A program made the position numbers and the translations under genes. Below the pieces are notes generated by a model. That model was not told the origin of the DNA and made no database searches. It saw only the letters and a list, made by a program, of their open reading frames with translations. From Candidatus Cryptobacteroides intestinavium (GTDB taxonomy: Bacteria; Bacteroidota; Bacteroidia; Bacteroidales; UBA932), in NCBI GenBank assembly GCA_017694845.1, contig JADIMI010000070.1, forward strand, positions 1 through 64,000: DNA of 64,000 bases. Direction: 5' to 3'. Positions 47,447 through 57,527 of this stretch are shown piece after piece. Every line of letters begins with the position of its first letter. Within the stretch, counting starts at the first letter, position 1.

Positions 47447-48892
47447 CTATCCGACCGACCCTTCAAGGGATACCGACAGCAGTTTCTGGGCTTCTACAGC
47501 GAACTCCATCGGCAGTTTGGACAGTACCTCCCTCGCATATCCGTTCACTATGAGGCCGACAGCCTCCTCCGGTCCTATCCCCCTCTGGTTGCAGTAGAAC
47601 AGCTGTTCCTCGCTGATCTTGGATGTAGTGGCCTCGTGTTCCACCACCGCCGTCCTGCTTGCATTCTGTATGTCAGGGAACGTATGGGCACCGCACCTGT
47701 CACCTATCAGAAGGCTGTCGCACTGGGAGAAGTTCCTTGCGTTCTCCGCCCCGGGGAGCATCTTCACCAGCCCCCTGTAGCTGTTCTGGCTGTGTCCGGC
47801 CGATATACCCTTGCTAACTATCCTGCTGCGGGTATTCTTCCCTATATGTATCATCTTGGTACCTGTATCCGCCTGCTGGAAATTATTCGTCACTGCGACA
47901 GAATAGAATTCCGAAGACGAATTGTCACCTTTCAGTATCGTGGACGGATACTTCCAGGTTATAGCGGACCCTGTCTCCACCTGTGTCCAGGAGAGATGGC
48001 TGCCCTCTCCCTTGCATATCCCCCTCTTGGTCACGAAGTTGAATATCCCTCCCCGGCCCTCGGCATCTCCGGGATACCAGTTCTGGACAGTCGAGTATTT
48101 CACTTCTGCATCCTTCTCGACCACAATCTCCACCACCGCGGCGTGCAGCTGGTTCTCATCCCGCATAGGGGCTGTACAGCCTTCCATATAGCTCACGTAC
48201 GACCCTTCGTCGGCCACGATCAGAGTCCTCTCGAACTGCCCGGTACCTCTTGCGTTGATCCTGAAATAGCTTGACAGCTCCATCGGGCATCTCACTCCCT
48301 TCGGTATATAGCAGAACGAGCCATCGCTGAACACCGCAGAATTCAATGCCGAATAGAAATTGTCCCCTATCGGGACCACGGAAGCGAGATATTTCCTGAC
48401 AAGGTCGGGATGCTCCCTGACAGCCTCGGAGAAGGAACAGAAAATGATCCCCTTGTCGGCAAGAGCCTTTCTGAATGTCGTGGTCACGGAGACGGAATCG
48501 AATACGGCATCCACGGCGACACCTGCGAGCGCCGCCCTTTCATTCAGAGGTATACCCAGCTTCTCGAATGTCGCCTCGAGTTCCGGATCTATCTCCTTCG
48601 GTCTGTCGCTGTCCTTCCTGGGTGCGGCATAATATATAATGTCCTGGAAGTCTATCTCCGGGATATCCAGATGCGCCCATTTCGGCATCTTCATCTTCTG
48701 CCACCTGCGGAACGCCTCAAGCCTGAACTCCAGCAGCCACTCCGGCTCCTCCTTCTTGGCCGATATGAGACGGATGATGTCCTCGTTCAGTCCCTTCGGG
48801 ATGAACTCCTGGTCCACATCCGTGACAAACCCGTGCTCATATTCCTTGCGGGCCAGTCCTTCAAGTATGTCTTTCTCTGTATTTGCATCCAT
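47447..48892 (-). CDS. sufB: Fe-S cluster assembly protein SufB
   Basis: Scaffold protein of the SUF system, 481 residues. Conserved stretches include [58 protein letters not shown] and [19 protein letters not shown], holding the conserved Cys and His/Glu cluster residues. The ATG at 48892 (MDANTEKDI) is used, because upstream codons cross the promoter. It is the first gene of sufB-pnuC-sufC-sufD. Confidence 0.97.
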   Translation of the reverse strand: MDANTEKDILEGLARKEYEHGFVTDVDQEFIPKGLNEDIIRLISAKKEEPEWLLEFRLEAFRRWQKMKMPKWAHLDIPEIDFQDIIYYAAPRKDSDRPKEIDPELEATFEKLGIPLNERAALAGVAVDAVFDSVSVTTTFRKALADKGIIFCSFSEAVREHPDLVRKYLASVVPIGDNFYSALNSAVFSDGSFCYIPKGVRCPMELSSYFRINARGTGQFERTLIVADEGSYVSYMEGCTAPMRDENQLHAAVVEIVVEKDAEVKYSTVQNWYPGDAEGRGGIFNFVTKRGICKGEGSHLSWTQVETGSAITWKYPSTILKGDNSSSEFYSVAVTNNFQQADTGTKMIHIGKNTRSRIVSKGISAGHSQNSYRGLVKMLPGAENARNFSQCDSLLIGDRCGAHTFPDIQNASRTAVVEHEATTSKISEEQLFYCNQRGIGPEEAVGLIVNGYAREVLSKLPMEFAVEAQKLLSVSLEGSVG

Positions 48893-48916
48893 AATTTTCT
48901 GCCAGATCAGAATCTG

Positions 48917-48948
48917 CAAACATACAAAACATATTACAAATACACAAA
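48917..48948 (-). promoter_or_regulatory. Promoter of the suf operon
   Basis: Minus-strand TTTG-N20-TATGTTTG, exact in both boxes with ideal spacing. It is 24 bases before the sufB ATG and overlaps the end of the preceding terminator. Confidence 0.75.
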
Positions 48949-48991
48949 ACAGGCTGGCGACCATCGGGCGGATGCCGTCAGGTCGCCAGCC
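48945..48991 (-). terminator. Terminator after the sialate O-acetylesterase gene
   Basis: A perfect 11-base stem pairs GGCTGGCGACC with GGTCGCCAGCC around an 18-base loop. On the minus strand it is followed by TGTTTTGTG. It lies 33 bases after the esterase stop and separates that gene from the suf operon. Confidence 0.8.
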
Positions 48992-49023
48992 GTAGAGACA
49001 ATCTTCAGTGTCCGCGACAGAGC

Positions 49024-50451
49024 CTACCAGCTGTCTGTACGGAACGAAGATGCAGGTATTCCGAACAGATTGTACAGAGATGGCTCGACGCAGTTATGGA
49101 AACAATAGCGCACCGCCGAAGGCTCGGTCACCTCTGCAGGGCAGTACACTTCTACAGTATCCCATCCGGACACCCTGGCCGTAGCAGGATAGAACACCTT
49201 GTCAGGGCCGGCTACTTCAAACCCTGTCAGGAGATGTCCCCGCGGAGAAAGACCTCCGTCTGCATTGTTGAAATGCACGAATATCCTTCCCTCGTTCACT
49301 TCCCATGACTTGTAGACAGGAGCATACGGATTGATGGACTTCTTTCCGTAAGTCTGGTGGAGGGCCATAAGCGCCAGCCTTTCCCCGACAGTCCTCTTGT
49401 CTGCCGGATGGATGCAGTCATTGTCTCCGATATCGAGGGTGACAGCCATCCCTGAATTCGGGATATCCCCCCAGCTGAGCATCTGGGCCTCCCTCAGGAG
49501 AGCGGAGCTTGTTCCTTCATCGCCATCCCCGTAGCGGAAAGGAGCGATCTGGACATAGTAGAACGGCATGTTCTGATTCTCCCATCTGTCACGCATCATA
49601 TCCACGTATGCAGACATCAGCCTCCTGTACTGTTCCGCCCTGCCGATATTTGCCTCGCCCTGATACCAGATAGCACCTTTGATCGTATAAGGAAGAAGAG
49701 GTGCCACCATTGCATTATAAAGCTGTGTCGGTGTGCCGGAGACATTGCCCTGCACTTCCCCTCTTTCAATAAACGAAAGGTCGAATTCAGGAAAACTGCC
49801 GGCTATCGTCTCGCGGTCCATCCAGGCCTCGATCGCAGTACCGCCCCAGTCGGATATGATAAGCCCGACAGGGACATCCAGGATCTTCTGAAGATACTGC
49901 CCGAAGAAATATGCAGTAGCGCTTGCCCAGACCACGGCATCGGGAGTGTTCTCCATCCATTCTGTCTCGCAGTCTTCCTGAGGGGTGACAGCGGTCGCCT
50001 TGGACACCGTGCAGAATCTCACAGGGATCTCCGGCCTAGCCCCGATTATCACATCAGTGCTTCCCTCGACAGGCTGGCAGTCGAATCCTCTGACAGGCAT
50101 CTCCATATTGGACTGGCCTGAACAGAACCACACCTCGCCTATGAGGACATTCTCAAGGACAAGCTTCTCCCCATCGCTTATTTCCACTGAATACGGACCT
50201 CCGGCCTCCGGAGTAGCCACGGCAGCCTTCCATCTGCCATCTGCATCGGAAGTGACTGTCACTGTCATCTTTCTGTCCCAGGACGGACGGATCGTCACTT
50301 TGGTCGACGGTGCGGCCGTCCCCCAGAATTTCACATCCGTCTGCTGCTGGAGCACCATATTGTCCCCGAAAATATGGGGGAGCGTCACCTTTGCCTCCGT
50401 TACAGAGGCAGCCATACAAAGTACGGCGAACATTAAAACAACCTTTTTCAT
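49024..50451 (-). CDS. Sialate O-acetylesterase
   Basis: A 475-residue exported SGNH-type esterase of the sialate 9-O-acetylesterase family. It has a signal peptide ([19 protein letters not shown]) and a beta-sandwich with [13 protein letters not shown]. The catalytic block is [15 protein letters not shown], with Ser in [17 protein letters not shown] and [19 protein letters not shown] are further signatures, with the catalytic His expected in [18 protein letters not shown]. It removes acetyl groups from sialic acids or related glycans in the periplasm. No sialidase or nan genes are nearby. It starts 67 bases after hppA on the same strand. Confidence 0.9.
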   Translation of the reverse strand: MKKVVLMFAVLCMAASVTEAKVTLPHIFGDNMVLQQQTDVKFWGTAAPSTKVTIRPSWDRKMTVTVTSDADGRWKAAVATPEAGGPYSVEISDGEKLVLENVLIGEVWFCSGQSNMEMPVRGFDCQPVEGSTDVIIGARPEIPVRFCTVSKATAVTPQEDCETEWMENTPDAVVWASATAYFFGQYLQKILDVPVGLIISDWGGTAIEAWMDRETIAGSFPEFDLSFIERGEVQGNVSGTPTQLYNAMVAPLLPYTIKGAIWYQGEANIGRAEQYRRLMSAYVDMMRDRWENQNMPFYYVQIAPFRYGDGDEGTSSALLREAQMLSWGDIPNSGMAVTLDIGDNDCIHPADKRTVGERLALMALHQTYGKKSINPYAPVYKSWEVNEGRIFVHFNNADGGLSPRGHLLTGFEVAGPDKVFYPATARVSGWDTVEVYCPAEVTEPSAVRYCFHNCVEPSLYNLFGIPASSFRTDSW

Positions 50452-50518
50452 TATATCATTCTTTTGTCATTCTATGCTTCTCCGGGCTGTCCGCCCGTCT
50501 TGCGGCACTCTACCGGCT

Positions 50519-52717
50519 CTACAGCAGATTGCACCAGACCGTAAGCCCGGCCATCACTATAGACACCATGCTCATAAGCTTTATCAGAATATTGAGCGAA
50601 GGTCCAGAAGTGTCCTTGAACGGATCTCCTACCGTATCCCCGACAACCGTAGCCTTGTGGCACTCCGAATTCTTTCCTCCGAGGTTGCCTTCCTCGACAT
50701 ACTTCTTGGCATTGTCCCAGGCCCCGCCTGAATTGGCCATAAAGATAGCCAGTACGAACCCTGATCCCAGACCGCCTATCAGCAGGCCCATCACTCCGGC
50801 AACACCGAGAACCAGACCGGTGACGACAGGGACCACAATAGCTATGAGAGATGGCAGAAGCATTTCCCTCTGCGCTCCCTTTGTAGAGATCTCCACGCAT
50901 CTCGCATAATCCGGAGTGGCTTCGCGCGTCAGGATGCCTTTTATCTCACGGAACTGCCTGCGCACCTCGGCGACCATCTTCTGGGCCGCCCTGCCGACGG
51001 CATTCATAGTCAGTCCGCAGAAGAGGAACGACATCATCGCGCCAATGAACACTCCTGCAAGCACAGTCGGATTCATCAGGTCTACATTATAGTATGCCAT
51101 AAGATCCGGAATCGTGGCCTGGCTGGCGGCGATCAGTTCTCCCGTGGTATTGACAATCTGCTCTCCCATCCTGTCGAGAGCGATCTTGATCTCCTCAAGA
51201 TAAGATGCAAGCAGGGCAAGGGCGGTAAGGGCGGCCGACCCTATCGCGAAGCCTTTTCCCGTCGCAGCCGTCGTATTTCCGAGTGCATCAAGGACATCCG
51301 TACGGCGACGCACTTCCGGATCCAGCTCGCTCATCTGGGCGTTGCCACCAGCATTGTCGGCTATAGGCCCGTAGGCATCTGTAGCCAGGGTGATCCCGAG
51401 AGTCGAAAGCATGCCGACAGAGGCTATGCCTATGCCGTAAAGCCCGAGACTGAGGTTCTCGGCCGAAAGCATGTTCTGCATATCGAACCCGATGGCGCAG
51501 AGATAGGAGAGGAGAATAGCCACGGCTATCGTAATGACAGGGATGGCAGTGGAGATCATTCCGAGCCCTATACCGGAAATGATGACCGTAGCCGGTCCGG
51601 TCTCCGAGCTGTGGGCAAGTCTCTGTGTCGGCTTGTATGAATGCGATGTGTAATATTCAGTAGACTGTCCGATCAGGACTCCTGCTATAAGTCCGACTAT
51701 CACGGAGAAGGAGACTCCGAGCCAGTTCGGGATCTGGAGAAGGTAAAGAACTCCGAAAGTAGCCACGGCTATCAGGACCGAACTGAGATTGGTGCCGAAC
51801 CCGAGCGATTTCAGGAGCTGGCTCATACCTGCATCCTCCCTTGTCCTGACAGTATATATGCCTATGATCGAAAGGATGACACCCACAGCCGCGATAATCA
51901 TAGGAGCGAAGACAGCCTTCATCTGAAGAGCCTCGCCGCCGGCATAGAAGGCCGATGCCCCGAGCGCGGCAGTAGCAAGTATGGAACCGCAGTATGATTC
52001 ATACAGGTCAGCCCCCATACCGGCGACATCTCCCACATTGTCTCCCACATTGTCCGCGATTGTTGCAGGGTTGCGAGGATCATCTTCCGGAATACCTGCC
52101 TCAACCTTTCCCACAAGGTCAGCCCCCACATCCGCGGCCTTGGTATAGATACCGCCGCCTACCCTCGCGAAGAGCGCCTGCGTTGAAGCACCCATGCCGA
52201 AAGTAAGCATCGTAGTCGTTATATACACGAGCTTCTGGGCGCCGGTGGCATCCACAAACGTATCAAGTATGATATACCACATCGATATGTCAAGCAGCCC
52301 AAGCCCTACCACGGTCAGACCCATGACGGCGCCTGAACGGAACGCGAGCTTGAGTCCTGAATTGAGGGATTTCTGTGTGGCATTGGCCGTCCTTGCCGAT
52401 GCATATGTCGCGGTCTTCATTCCTATGAAACCGGCGAGTCCGGAGAAGAAGCCTCCGGTCAGGAAAGCGAACGGCACCCACGGATTCTGGATTCCGAACA
52501 CAGCCAGTACGGCAAAGATTACAGCAAGAATGACAAATACGATTGTCACAACCTTATATTGCTGCTTGAGATAGGCCATCGCCCCCTTTCTTACATACAG
52601 GGCAATCTCCTTCATTGTCACCGTCCCTTCACTTTCCTTCATCATCTGGCGGAAGAAGACCCAGGCGAAAAACAGGGCCGCGACTGCTGCGGCCGGCACG
52701 AGATAAAAAAGGTTCAT
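50519..52717 (-). CDS. hppA: K+-dependent membrane-bound pyrophosphatase
   Basis: Ion pump that uses pyrophosphate hydrolysis to move H+ or Na+ across the membrane; 732 residues with about 16 membrane helices. The PPi-binding region GGGIYTKAADVGADLVGKVE and the Asp-rich DDPRNPATIADNVGDNVGD are intact, as are the C-terminal GGAWDNAKKY and SECHKATVVGDTVGDPFKD. Ala in GNTTAATGKGFAIG, where K+-independent enzymes have Lys, points to K+ dependence. The choice between H+ and Na+ cannot be made safely by eye. It shares a divergent promoter region with the NagB-LmbE gene. Confidence 0.96.
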   Translation of the reverse strand: MNLFYLVPAAAVAALFFAWVFFRQMMKESEGTVTMKEIALYVRKGAMAYLKQQYKVVTIVFVILAVIFAVLAVFGIQNPWVPFAFLTGGFFSGLAGFIGMKTATYASARTANATQKSLNSGLKLAFRSGAVMGLTVVGLGLLDISMWYIILDTFVDATGAQKLVYITTTMLTFGMGASTQALFARVGGGIYTKAADVGADLVGKVEAGIPEDDPRNPATIADNVGDNVGDVAGMGADLYESYCGSILATAALGASAFYAGGEALQMKAVFAPMIIAAVGVILSIIGIYTVRTREDAGMSQLLKSLGFGTNLSSVLIAVATFGVLYLLQIPNWLGVSFSVIVGLIAGVLIGQSTEYYTSHSYKPTQRLAHSSETGPATVIISGIGLGMISTAIPVITIAVAILLSYLCAIGFDMQNMLSAENLSLGLYGIGIASVGMLSTLGITLATDAYGPIADNAGGNAQMSELDPEVRRRTDVLDALGNTTAATGKGFAIGSAALTALALLASYLEEIKIALDRMGEQIVNTTGELIAASQATIPDLMAYYNVDLMNPTVLAGVFIGAMMSFLFCGLTMNAVGRAAQKMVAEVRRQFREIKGILTREATPDYARCVEISTKGAQREMLLPSLIAIVVPVVTGLVLGVAGVMGLLIGGLGSGFVLAIFMANSGGAWDNAKKYVEEGNLGGKNSECHKATVVGDTVGDPFKDTSGPSLNILIKLMSMVSIVMAGLTVWCNLL

Positions 52718-52742
52718 AGTCGTTAATTATGCGATTTATCTT

Positions 52743-52785
52743 ACAAATTTATCGATAATTTTTCAATTTTTCTTTATAAATTTGT
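52743..52785. promoter_or_regulatory. Divergent promoter region of hppA and the NagB-LmbE gene
   Basis: ACAAATTTAT (52743-52752) and ATAAATTTGT (52776-52785) are perfect inverted repeats. Each contains a TAAATTTG -7 box, one pointing left to hppA (26 bases from its start) and one right to the gene at 52810 (26 bases from its start). The -33 boxes would overlap in the AT-rich centre and are not clear. Confidence 0.55.
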
Positions 52786-52809
52786 AGAATCCTTAAAATT
52801 TGTTCGGAA

Positions 52810-54726
52810 ATGAAACACTTTTCTTTACCTAAAGACGGAGGCCTGATCGAAAAAGACCTTCCCAAGGAGATTCTCCACAGCTACGAAAAAATCCCTGTAG
52901 AGCTGTATCCTGAACCTCAGGAGGCCAGCATTGTCATCGCGAAGGAAATAATAGATGCAATCAAAAGCCATAAGGGAGGGAAATTCAAGCTCGGGCTGAC
53001 GACGGGGACATCCCCTGTCTACCTCTACAGCGAGCTGGTCAACAGATACAAGGCAGGAGAAGTGTCATTTGCCGATGTGGAATTCTTCAGCATCGATGAA
53101 TATTATCCGTTCTCTCCGGACGAAAGGCAGAGCCGCAACCGCAGGATCCATGACGAACTCCTGAGCCAGATAGATGCCAGGGAGGAAAATATCCATATTC
53201 CGGACGGCACCGTCAGCGAGTCGGAGATATCGGACTGGTGTACAAGATATGACAGGGAGGCATCCGGGCTCGACATCCTGGTGATGGGAATCGGGACCGA
53301 AGGACAGATCGGGTTCAACGAAGTCGGCTCCTCCGAAAAGAGCAGGACAAGGACAATACTGATGTCATACAAGACAAGAAAGACACAGTCGAAAAATTTC
53401 AACGGAGACATAAGTTCAACTCCACGCGCCGCCATAACAATGGGCATAGCCACGATGATGTCCGCCAGGAGGATCATCCTGATGGCCTGGGGCGAGGACA
53501 AGACAAATGCAGTGCACAATGTCGTCGAAGGGCCGGTGACACCTCTCTGCCCTGCATCTTTCCTGCAGAGGCATGACAACATCTCGCTCTTCACGGACGA
53601 GAACGCCGGAAGCAATATAGCGAGGGTCGTGGCCCCGTGGCTGGTGGGACCTTGCGAATGGACACAGAAATTCATCAGGAAGGCCGTAGTATGGCTCTGC
53701 GAGACAGTGCACAAGCCTATACTCAAGCTCACATACTCCGACTATATAGAAAACTCGCTCAGCGAGCTGCTGGAGCAGGCTGGGCCTTACGACAAGATAA
53801 ATATAGATGTATTCAACGACCTCCAGCACACAATCACAGGCTGGCCTGGAGGTAAGCCGAACGCTGATGACAGCACAAGGCCGGTGGCATCCAGACCTTT
53901 CCCGAAAAAGGTGGTCATCTTCTCTCCGCATCCGGACGACGATGTGATATCAATGGGCGGTACATTCATCCGTCTCGTGCAGCAGGGGCACGATGTGCAC
54001 GTGGCATACGAGACTTCGGGAAACGTAGCCGTGCATGATGATGTGGTACTCCAGCATATGGACACTGCGCACGAGCTTGGATTTGCGGATGAATTCGACA
54101 AGGTAAAGAAAATAATAGAGTCCAAACGCCGCGGTGAGCCGGAACCTCGCGAACTCCTGGACATCAAGGGATCCATCCGCCGCGCCGAAGCAAGGGCTGC
54201 CGTCCGTTCATTCGGACTGAATCCGGACACCAACGCCCATTTCCTCAACCTACCGTTCTATGAGACCGGCGGAATAAAGAAAGGGGAAAGGACCCAGAAA
54301 GACATAGACATCATCATCGGGCTTCTCCAGAAAGTGAAACCGGACCAGATATATGTGGCAGGAGACCTTGCCGACCCTCACGGCACGCACCGTGTCTGCA
54401 CGGAAGCGGTACTCGAAGCCCTTGACCAGCTCAAAGATGAAGCCTGGCTCAAGGAATGCCACGTATGGCTGTACAGAGGCGCCTGGATGGAATGGGAGCT
54501 CGGCAAGGTTGACATGGCCGTTCCGTTGAGCCCTGATGAACTGATAATGAAACGGCACGCCATCTACCGGCACCTTTCACAGAAAGACATTGTCCCGTTC
54601 CCGGGAGATGACAGCAGGGAATTCTGGCAGAGAGCGGAAGAAAGGACACAGAACACCGCCCGTCTCTACAACGAATTGGGTATGGCGGAATATCAGGCTA
54701 TCGAAGTGTTCGTAAAGCTCTTCTGA
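52810..54726 (+). CDS. Glucosamine-6-phosphate deaminase-like / PIG-L (LmbE) fusion protein
   Basis: A 638-residue fusion. Residues about 30-290 are NagB-like: GLTTGTSPVYLY, FSIDEYYPFS, GIGTEGQIGFNEVGS and TMGIATMMSARRIILMAWGE. Residues about 355-620 are a PIG-L/LmbE deacetylase-like domain with zinc-site motifs SPHPDDDVISMGG and DPHGTHRVC. Deaminases convert glucosamine-6-phosphate to fructose-6-phosphate. Here the E. coli NagB catalytic Asp141 and His143 (GNDGHIAFNE) are Glu and Gln (GTEGQIGFNE), so the activity may differ. A deacetylase plus deaminase pair would suit N-acetylglucosamine derivatives. Such fusions occur elsewhere in Bacteroidota. It has its own promoter and no close partner downstream. 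Confidence 0.88.
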   Translation: MKHFSLPKDGGLIEKDLPKEILHSYEKIPVELYPEPQEASIVIAKEIIDAIKSHKGGKFKLGLTTGTSPVYLYSELVNRYKAGEVSFADVEFFSIDEYYPFSPDERQSRNRRIHDELLSQIDAREENIHIPDGTVSESEISDWCTRYDREASGLDILVMGIGTEGQIGFNEVGSSEKSRTRTILMSYKTRKTQSKNFNGDISSTPRAAITMGIATMMSARRIILMAWGEDKTNAVHNVVEGPVTPLCPASFLQRHDNISLFTDENAGSNIARVVAPWLVGPCEWTQKFIRKAVVWLCETVHKPILKLTYSDYIENSLSELLEQAGPYDKINIDVFNDLQHTITGWPGGKPNADDSTRPVASRPFPKKVVIFSPHPDDDVISMGGTFIRLVQQGHDVHVAYETSGNVAVHDDVVLQHMDTAHELGFADEFDKVKKIIESKRRGEPEPRELLDIKGSIRRAEARAAVRSFGLNPDTNAHFLNLPFYETGGIKKGERTQKDIDIIIGLLQKVKPDQIYVAGDLADPHGTHRVCTEAVLEALDQLKDEAWLKECHVWLYRGAWMEWELGKVDMAVPLSPDELIMKRHAIYRHLSQKDIVPFPGDDSREFWQRAEERTQNTARLYNELGMAEYQAIEVFVKLF

Positions 54727-54838
54727 TCCCGCTTCATATCATCACAGCCAACCCTTCCTCTGTCACCATGGACGGAGCCGCAGGCGGAGTGGAGGATCTG
54801 GAGCACCACCCCGGGTCCCTGCCCCGAACCGGTATGCA

Positions 54839-54908
54839 GACCACGAACATCCCGATTTTATATCTTACAGTAAATCAGAGCGTTACAGAATTGTCTTGTT
54901 CGCGGTCC
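54839..54908 (-). repeat. 71-bp-family inverted-repeat element, reverse-oriented copy
   Basis: The right end TGTTCGCGGTCC (54897-54908) is perfect and the left end GACCACGAACA (54839-54849) has decayed. Read on the minus strand it starts GGACCGCGAACAAGAC and continues TGTAACGCTCTGATT, matching the forward copies at 14594 and 38283. Length is 70 bases. Confidence 0.65.
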
Positions 54909-54922
54909 CTACTTTTTTGAGG

Positions 54923-54993
54923 GGACCGCGAACAGGCTGTTTTTGTAATACACTGCTATTCAAACAGATATGAAAACATCGTGTTCGCGGTCC
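54923..54993 (+). repeat. 71-bp inverted-repeat element, full copy
   Basis: Perfect 12-base ends GGACCGCGAACA (54923-54934) and TGTTCGCGGTCC (54982-54993), with interior TTTTTGTAATACACTGC. It lies 14 bases from the reverse-oriented copy at 54839-54908, so the two form an inverted pair between the NagB-LmbE gene and asd. Confidence 0.85.
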
Positions 54994-55024
54994 GCTGTCC
55001 CGTCCTTCACTCCAGATTCCTCTT

Positions 55025-56032
55025 TTATTCTCTCGGAAGAAGCCCCTTCGCGACAAGAAGCTGGGCGATCTGGACCGCGTTTGTCGCAGCTCCTTTGCGG
55101 AGATTGTCAGCCACGCACCACAGGTTCAGGCCATACTTCACTGACGGATCACGGCGGATACGTCCGACAAACACCTCATCCTTGCCCCAGGCGAACAGCG
55201 GCATCGGATAGATATTGTGCTCAGGATCATCACTGACCACCACCCCTGGCATTCCGGCCATAAGACCGCGCACTTCATCCAGAGTGAAATCCTTCTCGAA
55301 CTCGAGGTTGACCGACTCCGAATGCCCGCCCTGGACAGGGACCCGGACTGTAGTGGCAGATACACCTATTGTATCATCTCTCAATATCTTGTGCGTCTCG
55401 TTGACCATCTTCATCTCTTCCTTGGTGTATCCGTTCTCCAGGAACGAATCTATATGAGGCAGGATATTCTGGTCTATCGGATAAGGATATACAGCATGGT
55501 ATTCCCCCCATTTCTTTCCGCTGCGTTCCGCCTGCATCTGATCGAGGGCCTTATAGCCTGTCCCTGTCACGGACTGATATGTCGAGACAACTATCCTCCT
55601 GATTCTGTACGCCTTATGCAGAGGGGCTATCGGCATAAGCATCTGTATGGTGGAACAGTTAGGATTGGCGATTATATAGTCATCCTCTGTCAGGACATCC
55701 CCGTTGATCTCCGGCACTACAAGTTTCTTGGACGGATCCATCCTCCAGCATGATGAATTGTCCACGACACGGCATCCGGCTGCAGCGAACTTCGGCGCCA
55801 GCTCTTTCGATGCCCCGGCTCCGGCAGAGAAAAGAGCCAGGTCAGGACGTGCTGCAATGGCATCTTCCGCGCTTACCACGGAATATTCCTTGCCTCGATA
55901 GATGATCTTGCGGCCTACAGACTTCTCAGATGCCACAGGATAAAGTTCAGTTACCGGAAAATCCCTTTCTGCCAGGACCTCCAGCATTCTTGTGCCCACC
56001 AGACCGGTGGCTCCTACTACTGCTACTTTCAT
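55025..56032 (-). CDS. asd: Aspartate-semialdehyde dehydrogenase
   Basis: Reduces aspartyl phosphate to aspartate semialdehyde for lysine, threonine and methionine synthesis. The NADP motif VGATGLVGTRMLEVL opens the 335-residue protein. The active-site Cys is in NPNCSTIQM, QSVTGTGYKALDQM follows, and the His is in GGHSESVNLEFE. It lies upstream of a repeat-filled gap and next to metY and metX, whose pathway uses its product. Confidence 0.97.
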   Translation of the reverse strand: MKVAVVGATGLVGTRMLEVLAERDFPVTELYPVASEKSVGRKIIYRGKEYSVVSAEDAIAARPDLALFSAGAGASKELAPKFAAAGCRVVDNSSCWRMDPSKKLVVPEINGDVLTEDDYIIANPNCSTIQMLMPIAPLHKAYRIRRIVVSTYQSVTGTGYKALDQMQAERSGKKWGEYHAVYPYPIDQNILPHIDSFLENGYTKEEMKMVNETHKILRDDTIGVSATTVRVPVQGGHSESVNLEFEKDFTLDEVRGLMAGMPGVVVSDDPEHNIYPMPLFAWGKDEVFVGRIRRDPSVKYGLNLWCVADNLRKGAATNAVQIAQLLVAKGLLPRE

Positions 56033-56065
56033 AATATGACTTCTTTATTTAATTATTTCGTACGT

Positions 56066-56240
56066 CTCTCTGTCATTCTGAGCGTCCTTCCTGTCATTCT
56101 GAACGTCCTTCCTGTCATTCTGAACGTCCTTCCTGTCATTCTGAGCGAAGCGAAGAATCTGTTTTTCATCCGCATCAGATCCTTCACTCTGCATGCGGCT
56201 CCGTCTATGGTGACAAAAAAAGATTCAGGATGACAATGGC
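56066..56240. repeat. GAATGACA-family palindromic repeat with 21-bp tandem units
   Basis: Units of 21 bases, TGTCATTCTGAACGTCCTTCC or one-base variants, start at 56071, 56092 and 56113. A fourth (56134) runs into GAGCGAAGCGAAGAATCTG. Further right, GATCCTTCACTCTGCATG, a GTCTATGGTGACA module (56203-56215) and CAGGATGACA complete the element. It fills the gap between asd and metY. Confidence 0.85.
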
Positions 56241-56247
56241 CGGGCTG

Positions 56248-57516
56248 CTACAGGGCGGCTGCCAGGTCAGCTATGAGATCATCCACATTCTCTATGCCGA
56301 CAGACAGTCTGAGCATATTCGGATAGACTCCTGCAGCGATCTGCTCTTTCGGACTGAGCTGTGAATGCGTCGTGGATGCCGGATGCACAATCAGTGACTT
56401 TGCATCCCCCACGCTCCCCACGTGCAGTATCAGCTCCAGCCTACCGACAAGGGCGGCGGCGGCATCGAAGCCTCCCTTCACCCTGAATGTCAGGACTCCG
56501 CCGAATCCTCCGTGCAGATACTTCTCTGCCAGGCGATGGTACGGGCTTGACTTCAGTCCCGCATAGTTCACACTCTCCACTGCAGGATGAGCCTCCAGGA
56601 ACTCTGCCACCGCCAGGGCATTGGCACAGCATCTTTCCGCACGCAGGGACAGGGTCTCCAGTCCCTGAAGCATCAGGAAAGAGTTGAACGGAGACTGGGC
56701 AGGGCCAATGTTGCGCAGCCCATCCACCCTCACTCTCCCGGCAAATGCGGCATTGCCGAACACCTCTTTATAGACCAGGCCGTGATAGCTCTCCGACGGC
56801 GCGGCCAGAAGCGGATACTTCTCCGGAGTCCATTCGAAGTTTCCTCCATCGACCACGACTCCTCCGAGTGTCGTCCCGTGGCCGCATATCCATTTGGTCG
56901 CGGAATGTATGGATACATTGCATCCCCAGTCCATCGGCCTGAACAGATATCCTCCGCAGCCGAACGTATTGTCCACCATCACGCACACCCCGTGTCTGCG
57001 GGCCATCTCCACTATCGGCTCGTAGTCAGGGACATTGAATGCAGGATTCCCGAGATTTTCCAGATAGATGGCCTTTGTCCGCCCATCCACCAGGGCCTCC
57101 AGGTCCTCCACGCTGTCACTCTTGGCAAACCTCACATCTATACCGAAATCCCTCAACGTAATCTCGAACATAGTGAATGTCCCTCCGTAAAGGAAAGGCA
57201 CGGCTACGATATTGTCGCCCGGCCCGCATATATTGGTGACCGAAAGGAAGACGGCCGACTGTCCTGAAGCGGTGGACACGGCCGCCACACCGTTCTCCAG
57301 GGCGGCCATTCTCTTCTCGAACACTTCGTTCGTCGTATTGGTTATACGTGTGTATATGTTCCCGGGCCGTTTCAGTTCAAACAGCTCGGCTCCGTACTGC
57401 ATATCATCGAAGGTGTATGCCGTACTCTGGTATATAGGCACTGCCGTACCTTTCGATACAGGGTCTATCTCCTGTCCCGCCCTTACCTGAAGGGTCTCGA
57501 ATCTGTATTTTTTCAT
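56248..57516 (-). CDS. metY: O-acetylhomoserine sulfhydrylase (aminocarboxypropyltransferase)
   Basis: PLP enzyme that makes homocysteine from O-acetylhomoserine and sulfide; 422 residues. [20 protein letters not shown] is the MetY-type start and [20 protein letters not shown] binds the cofactor phosphate. The PLP lysine is in [31 protein letters not shown] near the C terminus is typical. It follows metX by 11 bases, so acylation and sulfhydrylation are encoded together. Confidence 0.95.
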   Translation of the reverse strand: MKKYRFETLQVRAGQEIDPVSKGTAVPIYQSTAYTFDDMQYGAELFELKRPGNIYTRITNTTNEVFEKRMAALENGVAAVSTASGQSAVFLSVTNICGPGDNIVAVPFLYGGTFTMFEITLRDFGIDVRFAKSDSVEDLEALVDGRTKAIYLENLGNPAFNVPDYEPIVEMARRHGVCVMVDNTFGCGGYLFRPMDWGCNVSIHSATKWICGHGTTLGGVVVDGGNFEWTPEKYPLLAAPSESYHGLVYKEVFGNAAFAGRVRVDGLRNIGPAQSPFNSFLMLQGLETLSLRAERCCANALAVAEFLEAHPAVESVNYAGLKSSPYHRLAEKYLHGGFGGVLTFRVKGGFDAAAALVGRLELILHVGSVGDAKSLIVHPASTTHSQLSPKEQIAAGVYPNMLRLSVGIENVDDLIADLAAAL

Positions 57517-57527
57517 CTGCGTACCAT

